DNA of 64,000 nt. Source: an uncultured Alteromonadaceae bacterium. Lineage in GTDB: Bacteria > Pseudomonadota > Gammaproteobacteria > Enterobacterales > Alteromonadaceae. The stretch is from NCBI GenBank assembly GCA_947494925.1, contig CANLWS010000004.1, positions 310,001 through 374,000 of the forward strand. The letters are read 5' to 3'. The notes beneath the pieces were generated by a model. That model saw only the letters and a program-made list of their open reading frames with translations, did not search any database and was not told where the DNA came from. Made by a program: the position numbers and the translations under genes. Shown here in pieces: positions 27,664 through 35,235 of this stretch; the first letter of the stretch is position 1, and each line of letters starts with the position of its first letter.

Positions 27664-29115
27664 TCATTCAGAGACCATTAACATTCTATACTCATCATAA
27701 GCAAACTGGTCAGTCATACCGCTAACAAAATCTTGCATCAGTCTGCATCTGTAATAAAACTCATATTCATCGCTAACTCCCATATCTGCAGCGTTTAGAT
27801 AAGCTCGAACATGCTTGGTAGGTAATTTTTTAAACAGCCTTTTCTCAAACAAGGGGGCTTCCTTATCTTGTTCGCAAACTTTACTGAAGCGTGCTCTTGA
27901 TAATTTGAGTAATGGGAGATAACTATCAAGTAATCCATTAATAATTTTGTAACCCTGTAATTCCCTATTCTCTACTTCTTTGTCGCAAAAGGCATATTTT
28001 AGGGCAACCATTTTGAATGCTGCAGATAGCGCATGCTCATGACTTTTATCCTCCAATAACGCTCCATTGAACGACCCCTTGTATACGCTTTCAATATTGT
28101 CTATAAAACGGCGAACTGCGTGTTTTACTAAAGGGTGAATAAAACCGATCCTCAAAGAGATAAAAAACTGACTATCTTTCGACACCTTTTCGTTCATCGC
28201 AGATTTTTCAGCGTAGTCAGTAATTTTAATCATTTCCTTCGAATCCAACGCTAAGCCGAACTCCTCCAGCTGATTGGTATATTCTTCACAAAGCGCCATC
28301 TTTAACTTTTGCGTATCCAGAATTCCCTTTTCGACGGCATCCTCTAAGTCGGCCAAACAATATGATATGTCATCGGCTGCTTCCATGATGTAAGAGACAG
28401 GATGGCGATGATGAGGTTTGATATTAAGTTCGTTACAAAGCTTTTCAACGTAGCCTTCTTCGCTTTTATAGTAACCAACCTTCTTTTTCAGGTAGCTAAG
28501 CTCATCCGTATCAGAAGGCTTTTCTTTGGTGCCACAACGCGTGTACTTCATCACTCCGGCAACTTGAGTGTAAGTGAGGTTGAGACGAAGAAGAGAGTGA
28601 ATCAGTCTTATCGCTTGTGCGTTACCCTCAAAATTACAAAGATCTAAAACCAGACTAGTATCCAGTTCTAGCGACGGCTTTTCAAAAGAATAAGCTTTTT
28701 CGACATTGGAGCAGAACCAATCATTTATCGCTTGCTCACCAAAGTGTCCAAACGGAGGGTTCCCAATGTCATGCATTAGGCATGACATTTCCACTATACT
28801 TTCAAAGTGCCTCTCCAAATCAGTCAGCCCATACTGCGGTAATTTTTGTGTCTTTTCTAACTCATTGAACATAGATTGAACAATAAATCGACCGACCTGT
28901 TGGACCTCAAGAGAATGTGTAAGGCGGCTTCTTACCGCCGCATTCCGTTCCAAAGGAAAAACCTGAGTTTTCTGCTGCAGTCGCCGTACAGCAGCAGAAT
29001 TAATTATACGGCCGCGGTCACTTTCATAATCAAAAAGTAACGCTTTCTTAGAATTGCGTTCCTTAGTATTTACTTCACGGGTACTGGTGAATTTGCAATT
29101 GAAATCTATCGACAT
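27664..29115 (-). CDS. dgt: Deoxyguanosinetriphosphate triphosphohydrolase (dGTPase)
   Basis: 483 residues, near the 505 of E. coli Dgt. It removes tripolyphosphate from dGTP or other dNTPs. Seen: the N-terminal RRLQQKTQVFPL and RSRLTHSLEVQQVGR motifs, and the HD-superfamily metal site H-HD-D in MHDIGNPPFGHFGEQAI and EAADDISYCLADLEDAV. It is the first gene of a pair with the NYN protein and lies at the rnpB side of the putative island. Dgt enzymes protect some bacteria from phages by draining dNTP pools, so a defence role is possible; a housekeeping role in nucleotide balance is equally likely. Confidence 0.93.
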   Translation of the reverse strand: MSIDFNCKFTSTREVNTKERNSKKALLFDYESDRGRIINSAAVRRLQQKTQVFPLERNAAVRSRLTHSLEVQQVGRFIVQSMFNELEKTQKLPQYGLTDLERHFESIVEMSCLMHDIGNPPFGHFGEQAINDWFCSNVEKAYSFEKPSLELDTSLVLDLCNFEGNAQAIRLIHSLLRLNLTYTQVAGVMKYTRCGTKEKPSDTDELSYLKKKVGYYKSEEGYVEKLCNELNIKPHHRHPVSYIMEAADDISYCLADLEDAVEKGILDTQKLKMALCEEYTNQLEEFGLALDSKEMIKITDYAEKSAMNEKVSKDSQFFISLRIGFIHPLVKHAVRRFIDNIESVYKGSFNGALLEDKSHEHALSAAFKMVALKYAFCDKEVENRELQGYKIINGLLDSYLPLLKLSRARFSKVCEQDKEAPLFEKRLFKKLPTKHVRAYLNAADMGVSDEYEFYYRCRLMQDFVSGMTDQFAYDEYRMLMVSE

Positions 29116-30140
29116 ACTCTTCCTTATTCCTTGTGTCGTTTATTGATAACAGTACATCATCCATACCAACAATGGTAAATATTATTCACATTGAGTTTAT
29201 TCAAGATTTGTAATTTCAATTATTCAATCACTTACTACTGACCTCCCCCCTAAATTGACACCATAACATTGATGAGATTTTCAAGGTGAATTTTCGGAAA
29301 GCCCAAGGAGAATGGAGCCTTTAAGCTACTTGTGAAGATTGCTTCTGACAGTCGAGCAATACTAAGCCTATAGGTAATCCTTGCTTAGGATATCTGATGA
29401 ATAAATACCCTTTTTGCACTGTTTAAAGTCATGTTTGATAAAACAGGGGGCGATTGAACTTAGACTGCTGTACCTTTTTGGCATGATCTCATACGCCGTG
29501 AAGCAGCCTACAGTGGTCCTATACGAATTTGGTAGAAACCAAATTGTTTTCAAGAACTTCACAATTGAACCGTTCACTCCAGCTCATACTTTTATGCGGC
29601 GATTTGTTCATTTGGGGAAATTCAAAACATTGGTCGAAATAAACACCTTTGTCTCAGTCTGTGTGTTCAGAAATAGTTTTATACGTTGCCAATGAGTTCC
29701 ACTCAAATCAATAGCGCTCATAATCCTTATGCATTTTGGTAGGCAGACTCTCAATGCATGTAGGTTGGAAACGATACCGAACGCACATTCTGCTTTTTCC
29801 AAAACTGATTCCATATCGTGTAAAGCGAGCTGTTTCTATATGTTTACTCTAATCAAGTTAGCGTTCTGAATAGTTAGCAACTCTGACTAAGCGTTTTTAT
29901 TCATAACTGGATGGAGTTAAAACTTCAATGTATTTAACAGAATAGACCAGGCCTTGGATGCTGAAGGAAATAAACCCGAAGTAGTACGTTTGATTGCAAA
30001 CAAACAGATAATTGAATTTTTTGACGGCTTTCATCGACTCAGCAGCGACTCCAATTTGGTCATGTCTTACTGGCGTTTAAAAAAGCATGTTTTGTCACAG
30101 ATTTTGTCACACCTGTTACAAATGGCTGAACTACACCGCT
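29116..30140. other. Non-coding or decayed 1-kb region beside rnpB
   Basis: No frame here exceeds about 95 codons, and none shows a known family or a good ribosome site. Short frames on both strands (for example 29414-29695 plus and 29608-29814 minus) look like chance or broken genes. TGACCTCCCCCCTAAATTGA near 29242 is loosely like an insertion-sequence end, without a partner I can find. It may be the grave of an integrase or transposase. Confidence 0.4.
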
Positions 30141-30191
30141 AACCACTTAATTTATAAGCAGTGAATAGAATATTGGAGTTGGCCGATAAGC
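30141..30191. repeat. Direct repeat covering the rnpB 3' end
   Basis: Partner of 15786-15836 (39 of 51 identical, ungapped). It includes the last 20 or so bases of rnpB. It is the probable attachment-site copy that keeps the RNA gene intact. Confidence 0.7.
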
Positions 30192-30545
30192 CGGGTTCTG
30201 TCGTGGACAATCATTCCTCTAGGCCAGCAATCGCTCACTGGCTCAAGCAACCTACCCGGTTCCAACGCGGGCCGCGCCGTCAGGAACCCTATTTGGTCTT
30301 GCTCCGGGTGGAGTTTACCTCGCCGTATACTGTTACCAGCAACGCGGTGCGCTCTTACCGCACCCTTTCAGCCTTACCGGCGTTAATGTCGAAACATCAG
30401 CGCTTAGGCGGTCTACTCTCTGCTGCACTTGTCGTCGGCTTACGCCGCCCAGACGTTATCTGGCACCCTGCCCTATGGAGCCCGGACTTTCCTCCCTTTG
30501 AATTACACAAGTGCAATTCAAACGGCGATTGTCTGGCCAACTCCG
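30172..30545 (-). ncRNA. rnpB: RNase P RNA, bacterial type A
   Basis: Catalytic RNA of ribonuclease P, which matures tRNA 5' ends. Read on the minus strand it follows the E. coli sequence closely: GAGGAAAGTCCGGGCTCCA, CAGGGTGCCAG, GGGTGCGGTAAGAGCGCACC, GGTAAACTCCACCCGGAGCA, and the 3' region with AGAACCCGGCTTATCGG. About 374 nt, against 377 in E. coli. The 5' and 3' ends pair (GAGTTGGCC with GGCCAACTC). The 148-codon frame on the other strand (30161-30607) is an artefact of this RNA gene. Confidence 0.97.
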
Positions 30546-30551
30546 CGGGCG

Positions 30552-30580
30552 ATTCTACAGACAAATATCGTCACAAACAA
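30552..30580 (-). promoter_or_regulatory. rnpB promoter
   Basis: On the minus strand TTGTTT (-35), a 17-base spacer and TAGAAT (-10) lie seven bases before the predicted RNA 5' end. The discriminator CGCCCGCG is GC-rich, as in stable-RNA promoters under stringent control. Confidence 0.75.
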
Positions 30581-30746
30581 TCAGGATTGATGTCCGTCAG
30601 TAAATAAAAATGACTAGCCATCCACTGACCTTAACTATAAATCCCCAACTATCAAATCTTTACAAATTTGGAGCAATGGTTCGCTTTATATACCCGGGCA
30701 ATAAACTACACTTTACAGACAATCATCTTTTGCCAAGGGGGACATC

Positions 30747-31217
30747 ATGAATCGTGTTACCGAATATCTGAATAGCCACAAAATCCGCTATCAATTGTTA
30801 TCACATCAGGAAAGCAGAAGTTCTATCAGTTCGGCAATTTGTGCTCAGGTCCCTTTGCATCGCCTAGCCAAAGCGGTGGTCCTGGAAGATCATGATGGAA
30901 AGCACCTGATGGCGATATTACCAGCCGACTACAAACTCAGTCTGAGTAAATTGAATGATGAATTAAACCGTTCATTCAAACTGGTCAAAGAGGCGCAGGT
31001 TTATAAAATGTTCAGTGATTGCGCCACAGGCGCTGTGCCACCAGTGCCTAACGTTTATCATATGGACGCAATATTTGACGATGAGCTTAGCCAGGAACCC
31101 GAAGTATTTATTGAAGCAGGTGATCACGAAACTCTTATACAGTTGGAGCACAAAGATTTCAGGAAGCTGATGGGCAATCATAAACACAGCCGCTTCAGCA
31201 GGAAAGTATTTCATTAA
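30747..31217 (+). CDS. YbaK/prolyl-tRNA-editing-domain protein
   Basis: 156 residues of the YbaK/ProX fold, which hydrolyses mischarged aminoacyl-tRNA in trans. Seen: HQESRSSISSAICAQVP with the usual E-x-S region, LAKAVVLED carrying the catalytic-site lysine, GAVPPVPN in place of the usual G-x-x-x-P-x-G loop, and FIEAGDHETLIQL near the C-terminus. It lacks any synthetase domain. AGGGGG lies five bases before the ATG. The amino acid it edits cannot be told. It stands alone beside rnpB and is convergent with the large TolQR operon. Confidence 0.85.
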   Translation: MNRVTEYLNSHKIRYQLLSHQESRSSISSAICAQVPLHRLAKAVVLEDHDGKHLMAILPADYKLSLSKLNDELNRSFKLVKEAQVYKMFSDCATGAVPPVPNVYHMDAIFDDELSQEPEVFIEAGDHETLIQLEHKDFRKLMGNHKHSRFSRKVFH

Positions 31218-31324
31218 AGTCAGATAGTGCGTGTTGCTATTTTCAGTATGGTTCTCAAGAGGGTCGGGTGATGCTTATATAATAAAGCCCGAATGTAGTG
31301 GTGTTCTGCGTGAATGAGGGTTTA

Positions 31325-31367
31325 AGCAGCAGAGAACTAATTCCCATCTCTGCTGCTAGTTGTATTT
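31325..31367 (+). terminator. Hairpin between convergent YbaK gene and the TolQR operon
   Basis: AGCAGCAGAGA and TCTCTGCTGCT form a perfect 11-bp stem with an 11-base loop, followed on the plus strand by AGTTGTATTTTC. It is only two bases beyond the stop of the AgmX gene, so it may end transcripts from both sides or protect the operon's 3' end. Confidence 0.55.
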
Positions 31368-31368
31368 T

Positions 31369-32376
31369 CTAGAAAGGTAAGAAATTAAAAGAATAATCCA
31401 ACACGGTCTTGGTCACCCGATCTGAACCAAAATTAACCAGGCCGATACGCGCCAGTAATTTTTTCTCCAGCTCAGGAAAGTCAAGTTCGCTGGACACAAG
31501 TGTTATGGCAGAGACCGAGCCACCGGGCTCAATGGCCAGATTGACTGTCACTTTCCCCTGCAGACTCGGATCCTGTCTGAGTGCACGGCGGTAGATGGCG
31601 TAAATAGCCCCTTTATTGGCATCCAATACCTTGCGTATAGATTCTATGTCCCTGTTGCCCAGCACAGTATCTTCTGTCACCAGTTGTTTCGCCGCCAGCG
31701 ACGCCAATCCTTCATTTGGTGCACTGAATTCAGTGGTCTTACGACCAGCCAGTTGCCCTCTGGCACCAATATCGCTGGACAATTGACTGGTGTCCACTCC
31801 ACCACTGACAGAGTTCACTTTTTTGCCCACATACTTGCGTTGGGTTTTGTTGGTCTGTCCGGCGCCTTTGATCATGTCCGTTTCAGCTTTATTATTGATG
31901 TTCATGCTGCTGCGCATACTGGCCAAATCATCCTGAAATGCCAGCAAGCCAGACTGCTTCGCCTTAGCCCTGGCCTTCTCCGCCAATTCAACCTTAGTGG
32001 GTTGTTTGACCGGCACTTTTTCCACTTCTTTGGGTTTTACTACTTGCGGCTTTTCCACCGGTTTTGGCTTGACGGGCTCAGGCTTAGTTTCCTGTTTCAC
32101 CGGATCAGGCGCTTTTTCTTCCGGGATAGGCTTGGGCTTTTCTACCGGCTTAGGTGGTTCGATTTTCCTGGCTTCAATAATGCGCGTAAGCTGAGGTGGT
32201 AATTTCTCTTTTTCTTCACGGGTCTGCTCAGGCAATTTTTGCCATTTGATCACCAGTGCAAATACAACAGTCACTGCCAATGCAAACCAGGTAATTTTGT
32301 TAAATAGCTTGTTTTCTTTCTCGCTAGAAGACCAAGGTAATTCAGAACGAAAATGATTGCCTGTAGCGGTGGTCAT
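31369..32376 (-). CDS. TonB-like energy transducer with AgmX/PglI C-terminal domain
   Basis: 335 residues. One membrane helix (about 28-45) is followed by a Pro/Lys/Glu-rich periplasmic stalk (60-135), a linker, and a C-terminal domain (about 245-335) with GKVTVNLAIEPGGSVSAITLVSS of the AgmX/PglI family. It should couple the TolQ/TolR motor below to partners at the outer membrane, as TonB or M. xanthus GltJ (AgmX) do. The cytoplasmic N-terminus is short and lacks the zinc finger and GYF domains of GltJ. It overlaps the preceding tolR-like gene by four bases and is the last gene of the operon. Confidence 0.85.
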   Translation of the reverse strand: MTTATGNHFRSELPWSSSEKENKLFNKITWFALAVTVVFALVIKWQKLPEQTREEKEKLPPQLTRIIEARKIEPPKPVEKPKPIPEEKAPDPVKQETKPEPVKPKPVEKPQVVKPKEVEKVPVKQPTKVELAEKARAKAKQSGLLAFQDDLASMRSSMNINNKAETDMIKGAGQTNKTQRKYVGKKVNSVSGGVDTSQLSSDIGARGQLAGRKTTEFSAPNEGLASLAAKQLVTEDTVLGNRDIESIRKVLDANKGAIYAIYRRALRQDPSLQGKVTVNLAIEPGGSVSAITLVSSELDFPELEKKLLARIGLVNFGSDRVTKTVLDYSFNFLPF

Positions 32377-32900
32377 GCTGTATCCCCCTGAGGCGTATTC
32401 TGTTCAACTGCAAGGGAAATATCTGTATACCCTGCCTGAGCACAGGTCTGCATGATTTTCTTGAGTAGCTGATAAGGAATGGCCTGATCACCCATGATCG
32501 TAATAGCGCCGGCGAATTCCTGTGAATTGACCTGCTGCGCTTCCACTGGCAAATTCGTGTTGCGCGTACGTTGATAATTCAGCTCTTTTTCCAGAGCAGG
32601 AATAATATCGTCAGGTTGCAACAGTACAGCGTCAACATCTGCAAGTTTTTGCCCCTGCAATAATAGATCCTGCGCATTCACCATTAGCACCAGGGTTTCA
32701 CGTGCTGCCAATTCAGCGTCACTTTTGGGTAAACTGACACTCTTATGGGTTTGCAATACCTGAACGTCTGACGCGTTGAACATCAGGAAGAACACCAGGA
32801 TCGTAAAAATGTCCATCAGGGAAACCAGGCTCAGCTTAGACTCTTTTGCCATGCGTTTGTGGTGTCTTTCCATGCGCATCGCGCGCACTGACTTTTTCAT
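32373..32900 (-). CDS. ExbD/TolR family protein, second copy
   Basis: 175 residues: a basic N-terminal tail, one membrane helix with D30 in SLMDIFTILVFFLMF, and a periplasmic domain. The aspartate is the expected proton carrier of the motor. The periplasmic part ends with GDQAIPYQLLKKIM and TDISLAVE, as in TolR dimerisation domains. With the other TolR-like protein it matches the two-TolR arrangement of AglQ and AglS. It starts nine bases after the first TolR-like gene. Confidence 0.9.
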   Translation of the reverse strand: MKKSVRAMRMERHHKRMAKESKLSLVSLMDIFTILVFFLMFNASDVQVLQTHKSVSLPKSDAELAARETLVLMVNAQDLLLQGQKLADVDAVLLQPDDIIPALEKELNYQRTRNTNLPVEAQQVNSQEFAGAITIMGDQAIPYQLLKKIMQTCAQAGYTDISLAVEQNTPQGDTA

Positions 32901-32909
32901 ATTCTTACC

Positions 32910-33452
32910 CTAATCTTTCTTCACGCTGGCAATTCCATTGGCTGCACCTTGATAAGGTGCGTCACCTAACGAAATTTCAGGGAATAGTTCAGCATCAACG
33001 ACAGAGGTAACCAACACATCTTTATAGGATCTGGTGGTATCCATCAGGGCAATAATGACCTGGTAAGGAACATCATCTTCGAGTAAAAGCGTCGCCTGCT
33101 TTTTCTCGATACCTTTGTTGATCAACGTCTGTTTCACTTGCTTAAGAATGTCCTGCAAAGCTGTGTAATCGTATCCTGTCTCAGCAGCAGGTAAACTTTT
33201 CACCAGGTATCCCTGAGGGAAATACACTTCAATGCCGGTACTTCGAACCAATAGTTCCAACTGCTGATTCTTCTTATCATCAGAGTTTTCCAGCGCTTCA
33301 CCTAGTTGCGGAAGAGATAGCTCCACCACAGTTATCCTGGAAAACACCATCATCATCAGCAGAACCGGAACCAACACAATCATCAGGTTCATGAAAGACG
33401 TAATGTCTAACTCTGCATCTTGTTTGGGTGCGCGTTTTTTCCTGCCTAACAT
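32910..33452 (-). CDS. ExbD/TolR family protein, first copy
   Basis: 180 residues with one membrane helix (about 20-37) and D16 in AELDITSFMNLMIVLVPVLL. The periplasmic domain (60-180) contains VPYQVIIALMDTTRSY, the usual TolR fold element. The helix and the aspartate position differ from the second copy, so the two are not recent duplicates. It starts four bases after the TolQ-like gene. Proton flow through the TolQ/TolR complex should drive the envelope machine of this operon. Confidence 0.9.
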   Translation of the reverse strand: MLGRKKRAPKQDAELDITSFMNLMIVLVPVLLMMMVFSRITVVELSLPQLGEALENSDDKKNQQLELLVRSTGIEVYFPQGYLVKSLPAAETGYDYTALQDILKQVKQTLINKGIEKKQATLLLEDDVPYQVIIALMDTTRSYKDVLVTSVVDAELFPEISLGDAPYQGAANGIASVKKD

Positions 33453-33456
33453 GAGT

Positions 33457-34119
33457 TTAATCCGTTGCTCTGGACTTGGTGTTGACTACCTGCCGGCCAA
33501 TTAGAATATTCAGGCATTTGACCCCTGCCATTTCCATGCTGTCCACAATCTCAGTTGTTTTTGTCTGAAGAATGGAATGGCAGGCCAACAAAGGAATAGC
33601 TGCAATCAAGCCGAAGGCTGTAGTGTTCATTGCCACCGAAATACTTTGAGATAATAAACTCGCCTTTTCAGAAGGATCTGCGGTAGCTACGGCAGAAAAT
33701 GCTGCAATCAGACCGATGATTGTGCCTAGCAAGCCCAGCAGTGTTGAAATGTTTGCGAGTGTAGCCAGATAACCCGTGCGTTTTTCAAGACGAGGTGTTG
33801 TTTCCATCAAGCCCTCTTCCATCGCATACTCAATATCTTCACGTCGCTGACTCTGTGAAAGCCTGTTGATCCCAGCTCCGATAATTCTGCTGATGGGCGC
33901 AGAATTAGACTTACCAAATTGCAGTATCCCGTCGTAATTGGCTTTATTCAGCATCGGCTCAATCTGCCTGAATGCTTTTTTATTAGTGCTTCGCGCAACC
34001 ACCAGAAACAGATAACGCTCCAAGGCTATCGCCAGTCCGATCGACAGCACAATAGCGATTGGAAACATAAAAGGTCCACCCTCTTGGAAGAACCGGACAA
34101 CAATATTATAAAATTCCAT
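33457..34119 (-). CDS. MotA/TolQ/ExbB proton channel family protein
   Basis: 220 residues with three membrane segments (about 14-34, 115-140, 155-178). Seen: ALERYLFLVVAR after the first helix, and the family core LGLLGTIIGLIAAFSAVA plus SISVAMNTTAFGLIAAIPLLACHSIL. Together with the two TolR-like proteins it forms an inner-membrane proton motor. It heads the motor module. A 77-base space with two hairpins separates it from the upstream TPR genes, so it may have its own control within the operon. Confidence 0.93.
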   Translation of the reverse strand: MEFYNIVVRFFQEGGPFMFPIAIVLSIGLAIALERYLFLVVARSTNKKAFRQIEPMLNKANYDGILQFGKSNSAPISRIIGAGINRLSQSQRREDIEYAMEEGLMETTPRLEKRTGYLATLANISTLLGLLGTIIGLIAAFSAVATADPSEKASLLSQSISVAMNTTAFGLIAAIPLLACHSILQTKTTEIVDSMEMAGVKCLNILIGRQVVNTKSRATD

Positions 34120-34196
34120 AATTTCACCTTAATATTTTACTAACGTCAGTTTAACTTCTTATTTGACGTGATTTAGTATGAGTGTGAGTACACACT
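34120..34196 (-). promoter_or_regulatory. Intercistronic space with two dyads
   Basis: The largest gap within the operon. It holds ACGTCA (34143-34148) / TGACGT (34164-34169) and GTGTG-AGTA-CACAC (34182-34195). These could be an internal promoter with operator, or RNA hairpins that set the amount of motor relative to the upstream proteins. Confidence 0.4.
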
Positions 34197-34511
34197 TCAT
34201 TTATCTGATAACTTTTCAAAATAATCTATCTGGCGCCGGAATTCGTCCCGATTCAGCGCCTGAAATTGTTGGTTGATACGACTCAGTACAGGGCTGGGTA
34301 ACGACTGCTTTTCTGTGGGTGGTTGCCAGGGCACAATCGACATCACTTTAGGCTGCTCACGACTTCCACGTATGGTTGCTTCCAGTTTAAGAATGGGTTG
34401 TTCAGCGTTGGATTTTTGCACTTCTGGCGCAGGTATTTCCTGAGACTCTTGCGCTTGCCCGCCGAGGCTAAAAAACAGCAGCATCAATGCTGACAATGTT
34501 ATCGATCGCAT
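34197..34511 (-). CDS. Small exported protein of the envelope operon
   Basis: 104 residues with a signal peptide (about 1-20, ending GGQA) and a Pro/Gln-rich mature part with no cysteine. The C-terminal 30 residues are predicted helix (INQQFQALNRDEFRRQIDYF). I know no family. It begins one base after the stop of the TPR lipoprotein gene, hence is coupled to it, and is the last periplasmic component before the motor genes. Confidence 0.7.
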   Translation of the reverse strand: MRSITLSALMLLFFSLGGQAQESQEIPAPEVQKSNAEQPILKLEATIRGSREQPKVMSIVPWQPPTEKQSLPSPVLSRINQQFQALNRDEFRRQIDYFEKLSDK

Positions 34512-34512
34512 A

Positions 34513-35235
34513 TTATTTCACCTCTGCCAACTGACTGGTCTTCTGGTTAGCAACCTGTCTGGATAGGTCCGCTATCCAGCCTTTTACCTTTCTTTCTGGT
34601 TTATCATTCAGCGCCTGATAAGTCTGATAATGTTCCAGAGCTTTGCTTTTGTCGCCGAGGTAAAGGTCATACAGAATGCCCAAATTAAGATAGGCTGGCT
34701 TAAAGGCTGGCCAGCTCGCAATGGCCTTTTTATATTGTTCTTCAGCATCAGCAAATTGCCCTTGCTGACGCAAAACCTGAGCCAGCCGATTGCGCGCATG
34801 ATAGTTGTACTGATTGACAGCCAGAGCCAGTCGATATTGCGCCTCGGCACGCTCAAACTTATCTGCCCCCTCTCCAAGTAAATAAATATCACCTAGTTGA
34901 AGATATGGTCCGGACAGCTTTGGATGCTCCGCTGATAATCGTGTAAAGATTTTTTCCGCACTGGCAATTTCACCTTGCCTTTTAAATTCTATAGCTGCGA
35001 GGAAATCTGACTTTGCTGCAGCACTGGCAGATCTCTGATTCTGACGATAGTGGTTGGTTTGCTGCTTAAGTTCCAGTGCCAGCAACTCAAAGGAGGTGAG
35101 TTGAACTTTGTCTGTATTTTCAGAATTCGTTTCCACCTCGACTTGTTCAGAGGTGGTTAAATCCAATGAAGCACAGCCTGCCAAAGTCAAGGTCATGAGA
35201 ACGAAAGATGCTCTGACTGTATTAATAAATCTCAT
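34513..35235 (-). CDS. TPR repeat lipoprotein
   Basis: 240 residues. A lipobox (LTLAGC, Cys at 20) predicts a lipoprotein; serine follows at +3, so outer-membrane sorting is likely. The mature protein has about four TPR units (about 80-200), including AEKIFTRLSAEHPKLSGPYLQLGDIYLLG and AEEQYKKAIASWPAFKPAYLNLGILY-like helices. ATG at 35235 is chosen because GGAG lies seven bases upstream; an ATG two codons earlier is too close to it. It overlaps the end of the large TPR gene by 14 bases. The role is probably assembly or bridging between envelope layers. Confidence 0.85.
   Translation of the reverse strand: MRFINTVRASFVLMTLTLAGCASLDLTTSEQVEVETNSENTDKVQLTSFELLALELKQQTNHYRQNQRSASAAAKSDFLAAIEFKRQGEIASAEKIFTRLSAEHPKLSGPYLQLGDIYLLGEGADKFERAEAQYRLALAVNQYNYHARNRLAQVLRQQGQFADAEEQYKKAIASWPAFKPAYLNLGILYDLYLGDKSKALEHYQTYQALNDKPERKVKGWIADLSRQVANQKTSQLAEVK

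Larger units (their letters stand above)
15786..30191. mobile_element. Putative ancient genomic island next to rnpB
   Basis: A 14.4-kb block lies between two imperfect direct repeats, one of which is the 3' end of intact rnpB. The order intact rnpB, accessory block, rnpB 3' fragment is what site-specific integration at an RNA gene leaves. The block holds mostly unknown or accessory genes and a 1-kb non-coding stretch beside rnpB, where an integrase would be expected. No integrase or transposase is recognisable, so the call rests on the repeats and content. Confidence 0.4.

Noticed and set aside
29242-29262. TGACCTCCCCCCTAAATTGA as an insertion-sequence end
   Set aside because: No matching inverted end or transposase frame was found within several kilobases.
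30161-30607. 148-codon open frame on the plus strand
   Set aside because: It lies on the opposite strand of rnpB, whose sequence matches the E. coli RNase P RNA throughout; the frame is an artefact of a structured RNA gene.
31684-32202. 172-codon plus-strand frame opposite the AgmX/TonB gene
   Set aside because: It is the shadow of the Pro/Lys-rich stalk; composition (Phe/Gly/Leu repeats) mirrors the coding strand and no ribosome site is present.
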